NCBI RefSeq assembly: GCF_027596085.1
Contig: NC_072472.1
Location: 22,091,552 to 22,155,551 of the forward strand
Source: Anoplopoma fimbria
Taxonomy: Eukaryota; Chordata; Actinopteri; Perciformes; Anoplopomatidae
Reading direction: 5' to 3'
Length of the DNA: 64,000 nucleotides
Shown: positions 28,501-51,215 of the stretch, one piece after another
How positions within the stretch are numbered: the stretch's first letter is position 1
Layout of the letters: the number at the start of each line of letters is the position of its first letter
Position numbers and translations under genes: made by a program
The notes under the pieces: model-generated
Databases searched by the model: none
The model's input: only the letters and a program-made list of their open reading frames with translations
What the model was told of the DNA's origin: nothing

Positions 28501-29629
28501 ACAAACTATAGATTAATGGGACTCGGGAATAATGAAGTTGGGTGTTGGGGCAAAATAAATCATATTTACTAAATAAGAATGGTGTTCTTAAGGGATATTA
28601 CTTGTTAGACAATGTGTTTGGTGCCTACTTTCTTATTGGACGTGTGAAGAGAATGGTAGCCCACTCTGTGTCCCGTAGCTTCTATGATGAATGAAATGTT
28701 CTCTATTCGGGGCCTGCAAACCAGAGAGGACCCCAACAGCACGGTCCATTTGCTGAGGTCGTCACATGCCTGGGGACAGCACAGACAGCACAAAGAAGAA
28801 TAACTCCAAACACTACAAGGCTGTTACACAATTATTAGTAGTTAGTGACAGGGAGGCGTCTAAAATGCTTTGACCGATAAGGCACAGAATGACATCAAGT
28901 CATGTAGACAGTGACACAGAGACACCCAGGCTCATATCAAGTTAGGTCTCTAAGCAGTGAAGTTTCAAGTAAGTCAAAAGTCCAAGATTAGTCTAAAAAA
29001 TGAGGACTAAGTATGGAAACCTGGTTCTGTTTACATTAAGTCAACAATCAAACACTGCTGATTTGTTTTCCTTTTTCTTAATCACAGCTAATACTAAAGT
29101 AGAGTACTTTAAGTATAATGTAATGCTGATATTGTGTACATTGACTTTAGTAAAGTTTTGAATGCATAGCTTGTACTTGCAACAGAGTATTTCTAGTCTA
29201 GGGTAAATGCTAATGTTTAGCACCACTGTGGTTCTGAGTAAGATAAGATAAGATAAGATAATCCTTTATTAGTCTAGATGAGAAATGTAAACAAGGCAGT
29301 GACAGGCCCAGGAAGTATCCATTCAAAGCTGACTGTTTGCAATAGCATTTCATTTCAAGCTAGCTAAAGTATCCAACCTGGGGCTCCGTGACATAGACGG
29401 CCTTGTCTCCCAGCTGGAGGAAGACGTTGTCCTCGGTCGGAGGCGGACCGGGTTGCCGGCCCCCGGTCAGCGACCCTGTGGCCGGTCCCGCTGCCGAGCT
29501 GGAGGAGCAGACTCCGAAGCTGAAGCTGCCGCTGCCGCTGCTTAGTCGTGACAGGCTGTTTCGTATCAGCACCGAGTAGCACTTGTGGAAGCGCACCCAG
29601 AGATAGACGTAGCACAACGTTATAAGCAT
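16260..29629 (-). CDS. HLCS: Holocarboxylase synthetase (biotin-protein ligase), 5' part, six coding exons
   Basis: HLCS attaches biotin to the biotin-dependent carboxylases and to histones. Coding exons in transcription order: 29629-29378, 28769-28629, 25766-25604, 24946-23931, 22993-22814, 16540-16260. Phases agree at every junction; the 3' end of exon 2 is the least certain. Together they encode about 678 residues. Recognisable HLCS landmarks are an N-terminus beginning MLITLCY, the block EDRLQLDNGLTPSKII in exon 3, HLHLSSCHECLELENSTI (about residues 285-300) and LTYLSQGGRVLGLAS in exon 4, LRYEVLTEILTSLGLSCEL in exon 5, and AQFSMETYRKNLKTSLLG in exon 6. Exon 6 stops just before the catalytic core: the biotin-binding GRGGNVW region and C-terminal domain are not seen here and should lie to the left. 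The start is the ATG at 29629, matching the long vertebrate isoform from memory of the family. The gene is partial because of the window edge, not broken. Confidence 0.93.
16975..17420 (+). repeat. Dispersed repeat, family C, copy 1
   Basis: Shares ordered words with 41125-41575: TTTCACTAGGGGAATCACTGC against CTTCCACTAGGGGCATCACTGC, TAGCATTTAG...AGAAAATAATT, AATGAATATTTGGTAGTTAT, and CCTCTGAGGACATCAG near the right end. No coding frame and no clear TIRs were seen. Confidence 0.65.
18964..19110. repeat. Three tandem units followed by an inverted copy
   Basis: Three diverged units of about 36-44 bp each carry a version of CAGCT..GGA...AGCTAG..AGGTAAC. The last unit (19054-19075, AGCTCTGAAGAAGGACAAGC) is followed, after a 10-base gap, by its reverse complement (19086-19110, TAGCTTGTCCATCTTCTCC). 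The last part could fold into a long hairpin. Confidence 0.75.
21150..21530. repeat. Possible non-autonomous DNA element
   Basis: Repeated short words AGTATG/CATACT occur in both orientations across the block (TTTAGTATGCC, ACATAGTATGTC, AAAGTAGTATGTCCC, TTCATACTGCATGC, AACAGTATGCG), a style common in fish MITEs. Termini are not defined. Confidence 0.35.
22525..22558 (+). repeat. Short (GT)n microsatellite
   Basis: An imperfect GT run with GC interruptions in HLCS intronic DNA. Confidence 0.9.
23165..23293. mobile_element. Fragment of family B hAT-type MITE
   Basis: The right end of the same family, with AGTTGACGACTAATCTATT and TTGATGCAGCTCTAAAAC, in HLCS intron between coding exons 4 and 5. 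The left end is not recognisable. Confidence 0.5.
25767..28628 (-). other. HLCS intron between coding exons 2 and 3
   Basis: AT-rich intron with a poly-A run at about 26119-26144 and a TIR-flanked element at its left (27592-28245). Apart from these I see no further gene, RNA or recognisable repeat. The neighbouring intron between coding exons 3 and 4 (24947-25603) is likewise empty. Confidence 0.8.
27592..28245. mobile_element. DNA element with short terminal inverted repeats
   Basis: Left end AGCCCAATTCCAATGTCC and right end GGAGATTGGGATTGGGCC (plus strand) are inverted repeats with a few mismatches. The inside holds no transposase-like frame. A target-site duplication is not clear, so ends may be off by a few bases. 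Confidence 0.5.
29239..29290 (-). mobile_element. LINE or SINE tail with (GATAA)n
   Basis: A (GATAA)n run followed by TCCTTTATTAGTC. The same TCCTTTATTAGTC word follows an (AAT)n run at 30022-30040, so this is a recurring retroelement 3' tail read on the minus strand. Confidence 0.5.
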
Positions 29630-29833
29630 CTTAGAAACACGACGGGGACATCGTTTCCTTTTTTCTCGCCATGTATGTTGATGTTGTTCTCAGCGGTCAC
29701 AACACGCTGGCTGTCAACTCCACCGACTCTTCTTCTTCTCTCCGTTTAATGGCGCAGAGCGCAACGAGCGTTAAGGCTCACTACCGCCACCTATGCGTGA
29801 GTGTGCGCCAGTGCTCTTCGGCGAGCTGCAAAC

Positions 29834-29843
29834 AAGATGGCGG
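29834..29843 (+). promoter_or_regulatory. YY1-type motif upstream of HLCS
   Basis: AAGATGGCGG is the core YY1 binding word, often found just downstream of transcription starts of housekeeping genes. It lies about 205 bases upstream of the HLCS start codon, within a locally GC-rich stretch. Binding is inferred. Confidence 0.5.
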
Positions 29844-29955
29844 ATGTTAACGTTAATTATTTTTTTTATTTTTTTTAAAGAAAGGATGGAAGAAAGTTAT
29901 CTGAGATAAAAGAAAAGAAAAAGATAAAAGAAAAAAAAGAGATAAAAAAAAAAAA

Positions 29956-29980
29956 ACTGGGAGATAAGTTATCTCCCAGT
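29956..29980. repeat. Perfect 12-bp-arm palindrome
   Basis: ACTGGGAGATAA and its exact reverse complement TTATCTCCCAGT are separated by a single G at 29968. It lies at the end of an A-rich run in the HLCS-TEX14 interval. Confidence 0.95.
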
Positions 29981-30000
29981 AATTTTGAACTTTTTGAACA

Positions 30001-30150
30001 AATAATAATAATAATAATAATCAATCCTTTATTAGTCCCACAATGGGGAAATTATTTCTCTGCATTTAACCCATCCCGGAGGAGCAGATATACGCCCACA
30101 ACACAAACAGGAAACAAAAACTAGTATGCCCTGCTCTCACCTCAACACAA
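30001..30150 (-). mobile_element. Retroelement 3' fragment with (AAT)n tail
   Basis: An (AAT)n run followed by TCCTTTATTAGTCCCACAA, then GGGGAAATTATTTCTCTGC and TTTAACCCATCC. This is a common teleost retroelement 3' region read on the minus strand. The body is truncated. Confidence 0.55.
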
Positions 30151-30259
30151 CCACCTCCATACATTTTATATATATTGTTTTGCCACAGTAGCAAATATCA
30201 TACAGTGTTAAATTAAATTCTGCTGGGTTTCTGTTTGCTCTTTTATCATCGCAATGGAA

Positions 30260-30375
30260 CTAGAGTCTCTGATTGGCTGAGAGGAATGATTGACAAGTGT
30301 CAGGTGACCAGGCGGGTCAGACACCTGGTCCCTCCGCCATTAAAAAGCACAGCTATAAGAAACTAAACACATCTT
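30260..30375 (+). promoter_or_regulatory. Possible TEX14 promoter
   Basis: Contains an inverted CCAAT box (TGATTGGCTG), AGGTGACC and CACCTGG words, and a TATA-like ATTAAAAAGC about 620 bases before the TEX14 ATG. A non-coding first exon would be needed. Low confidence. Confidence 0.25.
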
Positions 30376-30989
30376 TTACCTGTATGTGAGTCTTGATTTT
30401 ACTACTCAATATTGCTTATCAGGCATCTTTATGGTACAAATACACTTTGAGTGTCGTCAGGAGTTATTTAGTTTACAGTGTGTCACTTTCAGAAGCTAAC
30501 TTTTCATGAAAAAATAGTTATGTTAGCTAGCATGTTATTAGCAGTTTTGCTAATTTGCCAAATTATACGGATAAAGAGAAATGTCTTAAGGAAAACTAGT
30601 AATACTAATACTTTTATAATGTGAAAATTATTTTTAAAAAAGTCAAGAAATATAAAACATTATGGAACTTTGTATGTGGGATTTTACAGAATAAATCCTA
30701 AAGAGATGATGTCACAAGTAAAGTTAACTTTAGAAATAAATTATAAAATTAACAAATAAAGGGGTTGATTCAAAATATATTAAGTAAAAGTACTTCTTAA
30801 TAATATTTGACAGTGTAACACATTATTTTCCTCTTGCTGTGAGGCGAAGGTTCTCATTGCATTATTATAGAGATCAACCTGTGTTTGACCTGCACTAAAC
30901 ATGCTAGGTATAACAGCATCAGTAAAGTCAAACTGGCTTCAACAAGTCTGTCCTCACTGTAACTGACAGCTGGGTCCCCCAGAAACAGG

Positions 30990-44061
<13,072 letters not shown>

Positions 44062-44421
44062 AACACGGCCTCCACTGGTGAACGCATACACAGCGTTCTG
44101 GTGAAACACCTGGCCTCTGTACATTTGATGCCAGTAATGATTGAAATGATGCACTTGAAAAGACAAATTGAGAGTTCATGACCTCTGCGTTATCCACTCT
44201 GTATCTCTGAATACAGGAGGACTCTGTTGTAGCAGGACCAGACCGCTCATGAGCCAAACCAACGGGGGAAAAGTTATTTTATGTGCGTTTATGTTACCTG
44301 TTGTGGCATTAACAGGGTAAGTTTTGTTTCTAGCGCACTGTTACTGGTTTGCTGTTTTTTTAAGAGGTTTGTTTTTCTGTAAGGTTTTCAGACCGTTACT
44401 TTACCAGCTGCTGAAGCTGTG

Positions 44422-44427
44422 AATAAA
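44422..44427 (+). terminator. TEX14 polyadenylation signal
   Basis: Canonical AATAAA about 360 bases after the stop codon. Confidence 0.6.
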
Positions 44428-44553
44428 CTGACTTTTTCATGTATGACGATGTCAGAGCTGTAATAATTTGCATTGTTTAAAGAATTGTTCAGAAATCACT
44501 TTTGATGCAGGTAGAAAACAAGTCCCCATCGAGTCATCGGGTTTACAACATTA

Positions 44554-44559
44554 TTTATT
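44554..44559 (-). terminator. Probable SKA2 polyadenylation signal
   Basis: AATAAA on the minus strand (TTTATT on the plus) about 550 bases after the SKA2 stop. Two ATTAAA variants near 44705-44717 are alternatives. Confidence 0.45.
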
Positions 44560-45103
44560 TTACATTTTGCTGTTTCGTGAAATGTATTATTATTTAATTA
44601 ATATACAAAGACAACATCTGGTTTTAAAACTGTCCACTTAAAGAACCTCCGACAGCCCAAAGGCTTCCAGCCCTACCTGCCCTCTCCACAGAGGAAATAT
44701 TATGTTTAATCTTTAATTCTTTCTTTCTGTAATTCTGCATTTCAGTCTCCTGACCTGAACACAGAATGGTCCATAGATGTGAAGGTGTAATATTGTTCAT
44801 TTGGGTTCCTCTTTGTCACAGAACCTTTGACTGATTGATACAATCAGACTGCTGTATAGTACAGGAATAACAAAATCCCTCATATGCAGAGATGTGAAGA
44901 CATTTATCAAGAACAAGACGTCCATGCATTTATCACAGCTCAAATCCTTTGACTTGGTTCTAGAGTTATGTGGGAGAAAAGAAGACGTCACTTAATAAAA
45001 AGGGCGATCCTTCAGCGAGCTCATCCTCCACACTCCAGGTGGGAGCAGTCACGCCCGGCGACTACGCCGACCCACCACAAAGGCCTCCGTCTTGTGTTTC
45101 CCC

Positions 45104-48100
45104 TCAGACGACAAGACGAACGTGGCCCTTCCTGTCCAACTCCACCAACGAGAGGTGCTGCAGGACCTTCAGCTTTGCGTCGCTCACCTTCATCTTCATC
45201 TGCTTCATCTTCTGCACGCTGACGGAGCCGCTGCAGAGGACGACAAGACACCTGTCCGTCAAATGATGCAGTGTGACGTCCATAATCTTTCTGCTAACTT
45301 TTATAAAGGACTGATGTGCTGTTCATAAAAATACAGAATAATCGTCTTAGCCGCTCTCCTACCCGTCTTTGCCGAGGTGCTGCTGCAGCTGCTGGTAGAA
45401 CACATTGAGGTCAGCCAGCTTGATGTTGGCGCGTATGCTGAGAGGAACCGCCTCCAACATGGCGTCGCTCAGCTCCTCATACTCACAGCCTGTGGACACA
45501 CGGACAGAGGTGTCAGTCTCAAAGATTACATCAGTCTCCTGATGGAGGAGCATGGAAACTACAGAGATGTATTCCAACTGGTCTGAATTTACACTAAAAG
45601 GGTCAGCTCACCTTAACTACAAACAACATAGCTTTGGATTTATTTATCCAAGTTAAGAGATATCTGTTAGGAGGTGAATTTTAAAAGTCCGCTGAAACAA
45701 GTACCTCTAAATTAGGCGGCAACCTCCGGTTCTGTCTTAAACCTGCATTCTCTCTAATTTCCATCAGGGGGCGACTCCTCTGGTTGTATAGAAGTCTATG
45801 AGAAAATGACTCTACTTCTCTCTTGATTTATTCCCTCAGTAAACATTGTAAACATGAGTTTATGGTCTCAATCTCTAGTTTCAAGTCTTCTTCAATACAG
45901 CATGATGTTCATTTAGTAAATTATGCTCCATTTAGAATAAAACAGATCATAAAGCAAATAATGCTTTAGGGCGGGGTTACCTTGTGATTGACAGGTCTCT
46001 CCCAGTTTTTTTTCAATCTCGGAGTTGATTGTGTTTTTATCTTAGAACTTTAAACTAGAGGGATGTTTAAAAAAATAGCTGGTGCTTTAACATTTCACTG
46101 TTAATATTAATACACATTATTTTAATAACTTTTTTAATTTCACTTATTTGCTAGACAAACCTTAAGCAACATTATTTTGTATCAATTTGGAGATTTTTGT
46201 TCAGAACTCCATGGTTCTCATGCAAGAACATTTTATTCTTATTTTTACTTTCTCTTCCTTTTTTTCATACCATAGTGCCATCTCATAATCAGCAAATGTT
46301 CGCTCCAGGCTGGCGTTAAATACTGTTTCGACCTACCAAACCTGAACCAAACCTTATCCCCAATCCTTACCACTGAGGGGGGTAGCTATCATTTTAACAG
46401 GAGGAAACACTATTCTTCATAACACTGGAAGACTTGGAGGTAACAGACTCACTCAATGGCTGCTGGTGTCCAGATGCTGCTACAGGAGGAGGAACCTGAA
46501 AGACAAAACACAGTAGCAAAAACAGTCATGTGACCTGAACCCAATATTCTCTCTTAGTATCTTTGCTGTGACTCAAGCTGCTGACTGTGGAGCAGGGAAA
46601 AGGGGAGGATTCTTGCCTTTAAACAACAGGAAGGCTTTACAGTAGTAGCCAAATACAAATTGCTGGCTGGGCCATGACAGTCGTTTTGGAGGCGATACAT
46701 CAGTCATGAAATCACGGAGGGCTTCAAGAAAAATGTACCAAGTATTCGTAATTCTCCAGAACATAAATGAGGAGAAACTTCCCTACATCTTGAGAAAAAA
46801 GACAGAAAGATGGCTCTCAAGGCTGCCAGAGTCAAGAGGTAAAAAAGGGGTAAACAAAGGCCCAGTCCACTGTAATACCTAGAATGTTATACAGCTTAGT
46901 TTGAGCTAGTCTCCTCTAAAGCTGAACTGGACTCCGCTGGGACGAGCGGGGGCAATTACTACTTTCTACTTTAATCAACGATGCTCAAACATTGACCAAA
47001 GTTAATGGACAGTGTTTTCTTGATGTCAAATTTTTATTCTGATGATGTCAGCCATATGGCTCAAGATACATGTTTTGTTGCTTCTATTTACTTCTCTCCG
47101 GATGCAAACTAAAAAACTACTCTTACTCTTAGTGTTTTGTTGTTGTCATGGTTTTACTTGTGTAGTAAATGGGCTACAAATTGCATTATGACAATAAATT
47201 ATATTTGTATCCTTGAATATCCACCCTCAATTGAGCTGCTTCCTCCCCATAAAGTGGCTCAATGAGAGGTCATGAACATGCTGGTGAGCTGGCTACCTCT
47301 TACCTCCGTTATGGTCTCACTGACAGCTGAACCCAGGAGCTCTGCTGACTCCCGCTCTGACTCCGTTAGTGGCTGAACCTGTAGAGCGTAAATAAGGAAA
47401 CAGTCAACAGTTTATCCCAGAGAAGCGCTCAAACTGCTGTCTCGACGTTCACAAAAGGCCTTTAGATCATGAAACACTTGTGCGGGCACCTCCACGTCAG
47501 TAGTCTGCTGGAATTGCTGCACCATCTCCATGGCGCTGCCGAGGTTGTTTCTGATGGAGTCCATGGACTCTTTCTGCGCCGCCGCGATCTCCTTCACCTG
47601 TGAGCACAGCGACGCGTGCTTGGCCTTGATGGCCCTCAGATTCTCCAGCATCACAGCCGGGTTTTCCTGCGGGAACAGTATCGGTCAATGGCCCGTTAGG
47701 ACTCAGTGCTCCAAGACAACATCCAGCCTCCACTTCATGTTGTCTGTTGTTTTCATGGATATGTGTAGCAACAGGACTGTGGTCTAGTCTGATGATGTGA
47801 TATTTCCATAACTGAAAAGGAGGTTCATCTTTATTATTATCATTATTATACACCAGTTTAACTTAAAAAAAAAACAGGACTTGTGGATGATATTTGTTGG
47901 AGGAATGAAAATATTTCTCATTTAATTTGGGAATTGTTCTCTATTTTCTCTACTTTTTGGTTAAGTATTGGAGAGTGATTGTAAAACATATTCGGGATCT
48001 CTTGAGCAGTTGGAATTAATGACTGTCTTTGCCTATTTGGAATCTCTGATCTTAAGAACATATAAACACCAAGGAGGGGTTTATGAAGTTGGGTCTGATA

Positions 48101-50587
48101 TATTTTTAACGGATATAACGAGAGAAACATAACAGGAACTAAATATTCCTTCTTCCATTATGAAAACATGCTATCCCATATATGTTGTATATTTATTTAG
48201 ACGTGCTCCTTTTTCTTTCTTCTCCATTTATTGCTCTATACATCTTATTGTCCTCATATTAGCTTCTATATGACCTCATTGTCTTGGTCTGTTCCCTGTT
48301 CTCCATTGATTTACTGCAATGTTTTGTCTTGTGCTGCAATATGTCTCTAGATGATTTTATATATAAAACCATACAAGTGACTTAATGTGATGTGTATCAA
48401 AACATGAAAATGGAAAAAAACCTGAGTGTGTCCTCAGTGAACTGTGTTTACAGTGGAGGTTATCAGCCAGTAAGTCACAGATACTGGTCGGGAAAAAAAC
48501 GCCAACAATAATCCTTATATTGCATGTGAACCACGTTAGCTATGTCTTTAGTTGTTGGAAGATTTCAAAGGTAAAATAAAAGCTGTTATTTCAGTTATCA
48601 CCTCAGCGGGACATCCATTCTCTGTTGTGTCTTTGATGAAGTCCAGCTTCAGCCGCCTCTCGATGTATTCCAGGTCCGCCTCGGACTTCTGGAACTGCAA
48701 AGACACTCAGCGTTATGCTTCTGTAGTAACACTGTACACAATCTGACCCTGCTTCCATCTGCTCATTAGTAGGGCTCTATAAGCACTATAAAATACAATC
48801 GTGAAATTCCTAACGTAAATGTCAAAGTAGTCAGTGCAGCTGGTCTCTGCAGTTTTCAGATGCTTTGACAATACTATTGCACTGCTAGCTGTCTTGATAC
48901 AGTAGTGCAATGAAGTCAGAGCACCTGCCAACAGCCACAACAGCCACAGCTTCAGAGTTTGGAGGAGCGCCCCGTCGTTTGCGACCATTTCTGGCCAATG
49001 CCCTTTTAACATTGCACTGCTTCTTCTAGCAGGGTCACCAGTAGCACAACATAAAAGGGGCACTGGACAGACAGCTGACGAGCTTAGGCGAAGTCTGGAC
49101 GGCTGTGAGGGTGTCATGTTATTGTGAGGAGGTATCTCACCATGTAAAACAGGTCGAAGTGTAATGTTGAAATGTTGAACAGGTATTCATTGTGCCCAGA
49201 GGATAAATTCCAGTGACTTTTCTGATCCCTGACTTTTCCCTTAGCGCTGCCAGCAAGGCAAAGGTTTTAACTTAATCTAGTCAAATATTCTATATGGATC
49301 GAATTCTAAATGATTTACCTTTAGTGCCACCATGAGGTACACGTCTGTGGTTTTAAGTGAAAGCTACTCACTACTACTAAACTATGTTTTGATTTATTAT
49401 TATAATAATAAAATAAATAGTTTCCTACATTTGTCGCTAGACCTTTGAGTTAGTACATTACTGATATTTTCCTCTCCAATCTCTCTTAGACAAAACAGAA
49501 AAAAACATGGTCCGCAGTTTCTTCTTCTTCACAAAATTCACACTTTCTGCTTTTAGTTCCCTCTATGCACCAATAACATAGAGGGAACTGTTTAGACCAG
49601 TATGACCATTCCTTAGACTTGTTATAAACCTCTTGCCTATTTCGTCCACCAGATCCTGCTTTCCCAACCAAGGGTTTATTTAAAAATGATATCCTCCTTT
49701 ACTCCATATATTCCATGCATTCTGCCATATCTTTTTTTGATTTGTCACTCTCCGCTTTAGCTTCTGACTTACTTATATTCATATTATTGTTATTTCTCCC
49801 ACTCTTCAAAGCCTTTTTTCAGCTCCAACATGGGCAGGGACCCAATAGAGATTGTAGTATTGCATACAATAAGTCCTCTCTAACTAATTGATGCTGCAAC
49901 ATTGCAAACCTTGTTTTTATAGCAGCTCTCTTCATGGGTTCACAACTCACTTTGGAGACCATTCATGTCCTCCACTGCTTCCCAGTAAATACTAAGAGGA
50001 GTAACCCACTGGCGCTATGGGAGACTTGAGAAAACGTACGTCTGGAATAAAAGAGAAGTCTTTCTAAGGCTAGTCTTCTAAATCTAAAATGCTGTATCTA
50101 AAATGACATTATTCTCAACCTAACGACACCCTTATAGTCTGCGTTCCTGCTATGCTGAAGATGCTACATGTCTTGAATACTTCAAATAAGAACAGCAGCT
50201 ATGTCCATGTTTTAATGGTGGCCATGTTATATATTACATGTTGAAGGAAGAAGGAAGGGCTTTCTGGAGAGCAGGACGTTAGGTCTGCACTGTTGTTATA
50301 GTCGTAGTTACACAGTGAGCTGGAGGGATATAAGCCAGGGTGTAATATTTACGGTAACGTTACGTAGAAAGGAGTTTGAATTGTTTATAAAACGCGAAGA
50401 GGAAACCGTGACCCGGCTGCTCTTCCTGTGATAGTACGAACAGCTCGTCGATAATTAACGAGCTGCTAAAGTCTGTGGAGTCTTCCAACAAGAGTCAAAA
50501 ACCCTTCTCAGAGGATGCATATAAAGGAAAATAAGAGTTTTACAACGGGCTTACCATCGCTTCGAGCTTTTCAACTGTTGTCTCCAT
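45104..50587 (-). CDS. SKA2: Spindle and kinetochore-associated protein 2, with C-terminal extension
   Basis: Coding exons in transcription order: 50587-50555, 48694-48602, 47666-47490, 47378-47304, 46495-46453, 45489-45363, 45230-45104. Phases agree and give 224 residues plus stop. The first 126 residues follow human SKA2 closely: [21 protein letters not shown] at the start, QTTDVE then [13 protein letters not shown] near the human C-terminus. SKA2 is the coiled-coil subunit of the SKA complex that couples kinetochores to microtubules. Human SKA2 ends at about 121 residues; here three further exons add about 98 residues. These include [34 protein letters not shown] and a final [13 protein letters not shown] that reads like the strand-turn-strand end of a winged helix. 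The start is the only ATG preceding a good donor (ATG/GTAAGC). The promoter side has two CCAAT boxes and a YY1-type motif. Confidence 0.9.
45713..46005 (+). repeat. Dispersed teleost repeat, family A, copy 3
   Basis: Lies in the SKA2 intron between coding exons 5 and 6. It shares the left part with copy 1 (GGCGGCAAC, CTTAAAC, CTCTAGTTTCAAG, TACAGCATGATGTTCATTT, TTGTGATTGACAGGTCTCT) but stops at about 46005, short of the right half. It carries an extra segment with GTATAGAAGTCTATGAG not present in copy 1. Confidence 0.65.
47412..47666 (-). other. Possible alternative terminal exon of SKA2 (unspliced exon 3)
   Basis: If the donor at 47490 (GTGGAG/GTGCCC, a weak match to consensus) is skipped, exon 3 stays open through another 25 codons to a stop at 47412-47414. 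This gives a 126-residue protein, close to human SKA2 in length. The read-through tail ends in DSSLSASLG and has no homology I recognise. The spliced form is preferred because exon 4 ([10 protein letters not shown]) aligns with human LTKEEKTAAE. Confidence 0.4.
49440..50060 (-). mobile_element. L1/Tx1-like LINE remnant with zinc-knuckle end of reverse transcriptase
   Basis: The minus frame around 49500-49670 encodes [19 protein letters not shown], the CxxC...H...C pattern that follows the reverse transcriptase in L1-like LINE ORF2 (zf-RVT family). Upstream sequence to about 50060 continues in broken frames. Lies in SKA2 intron 1. Limits are approximate. Confidence 0.55.
49556..49588. repeat. 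Perfect 12-bp hairpin inside the LINE remnant
   Basis: GTTCCCTCTATG (49556-49567) and CATAGAGGGAAC (49577-49588) are exact reverse complements around a nine-base loop. Confidence 0.9.
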
Positions 50588-50700
50588 GTTGAATAGTTCC
50601 CAGCCCGACGCGGCCGCTGTGATTGGCCAGCTGTCAGGAAGTGATTGGACCGCCGTGAGAGGCCACGCCTCCATGTGCGGCGCCATGTTGGATTTCTGCC
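50588..50700 (-). promoter_or_regulatory. SKA2 promoter region with CCAAT boxes and YY1-type motif
   Basis: GC-rich with a CpG-bearing core (CGACGCGGCCGC). Two CCAAT boxes on the minus strand lie at 50626-50622 and 50648-50644, about 40 and 60 bases before the ATG, and CGCCATGTTG (YY1-type) at 50681-50690. The tight spacing implies a short 5' UTR, unless transcription starts at several points. Confidence 0.55.
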
Positions 50701-50880
50701 CGTGTCTTTTTATGGAATGGCTGCATTTTTTTCTTCTTCAAAAATACTTCATTTACTAAGTTTATTTGTCTACACTACATTTATCTTTTTTTTAATGTTT
50801 TCCATTAAATTCTCTAATATCATAAAAACACTTTTATAAGATGTTTTTTCATTTTATCTCAAGTTAACAGTTTGTTTAGG

Positions 50881-51215
50881 AATTACATTACATTACATTA
50901 CATTACAGTCATTTAGCAGACGCTTTTATCCAAAGCGACTTACAGGAAGTGTATTCAACATAGGTATTCAAGAGAACTACTAGTCACCAGAAGTCATAAG
51001 TGCATCTCCTTTCTTAAACAAGCATCTTAAAGCATAAACCAGAGCAAAAGTATAGTGCAGAGGCAAATTACTACGAAAACAATAATTGCAACAGACTAAT
51101 CCGAATATAGTAAGTGCTACAAACTACTACGAATAGGATAAGTGCAGTAAACAAATACAAATTCAATAAGTGCAGCGAACTGATACGAATACAGTAAGTG
51201 CAGCAACTAATACGA
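50881..51215 (-). mobile_element. Retroelement with L2-type tail and internal degenerate tandem units
   Basis: Begins with (ATTAC)n and CAGTCATTTAGCAGACGC, the complement of the tail found at 53890-53946. Behind it lies a body with repeated AATAAGTGCAGC / ACTACTACGAATA units of about 30 bases. Typical of a fish LINE or SINE 3' region read on the minus strand. Confidence 0.65.

Larger units (their letters stand above)
29630..30989. other. Divergent intergenic region between HLCS and TEX14
   Basis: Holds the HLCS 5' side (with a YY1-type motif at 29834-29843), an A-rich stretch, a 25-base palindrome at 29956-29980, a retroelement tail at 30001-30150, and a region with ATTGG, CAGGTG E-box and ATTAAAAAGC words at 30260-30370. 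That last stretch could be the TEX14 promoter. No further gene seen. Confidence 0.6.
44062..45103. other. Tail-to-tail 3' regions of TEX14 and SKA2
   Basis: TEX14 has an AATAAA at 44422-44427, giving a 3' UTR of about 380 bases. SKA2 on the opposite strand has an AATAAA equivalent at 44559-44554, a 3' UTR of about 550-570 bases. The two predicted transcript ends come within roughly 100 bases. No other gene visible. Confidence 0.55.

Noticed and set aside
44968..45266. Two plus-strand frames of 84-98 codons
   Set aside because: Antisense shadows over SKA2 exon 7; the minus-strand exon is supported by phase and stop position.
48713..49117. 134-codon open frame on the minus strand
   Set aside because: Lies in SKA2 intron 1, has no recognisable domain and no splice context; cysteine/serine-rich random-looking translation.
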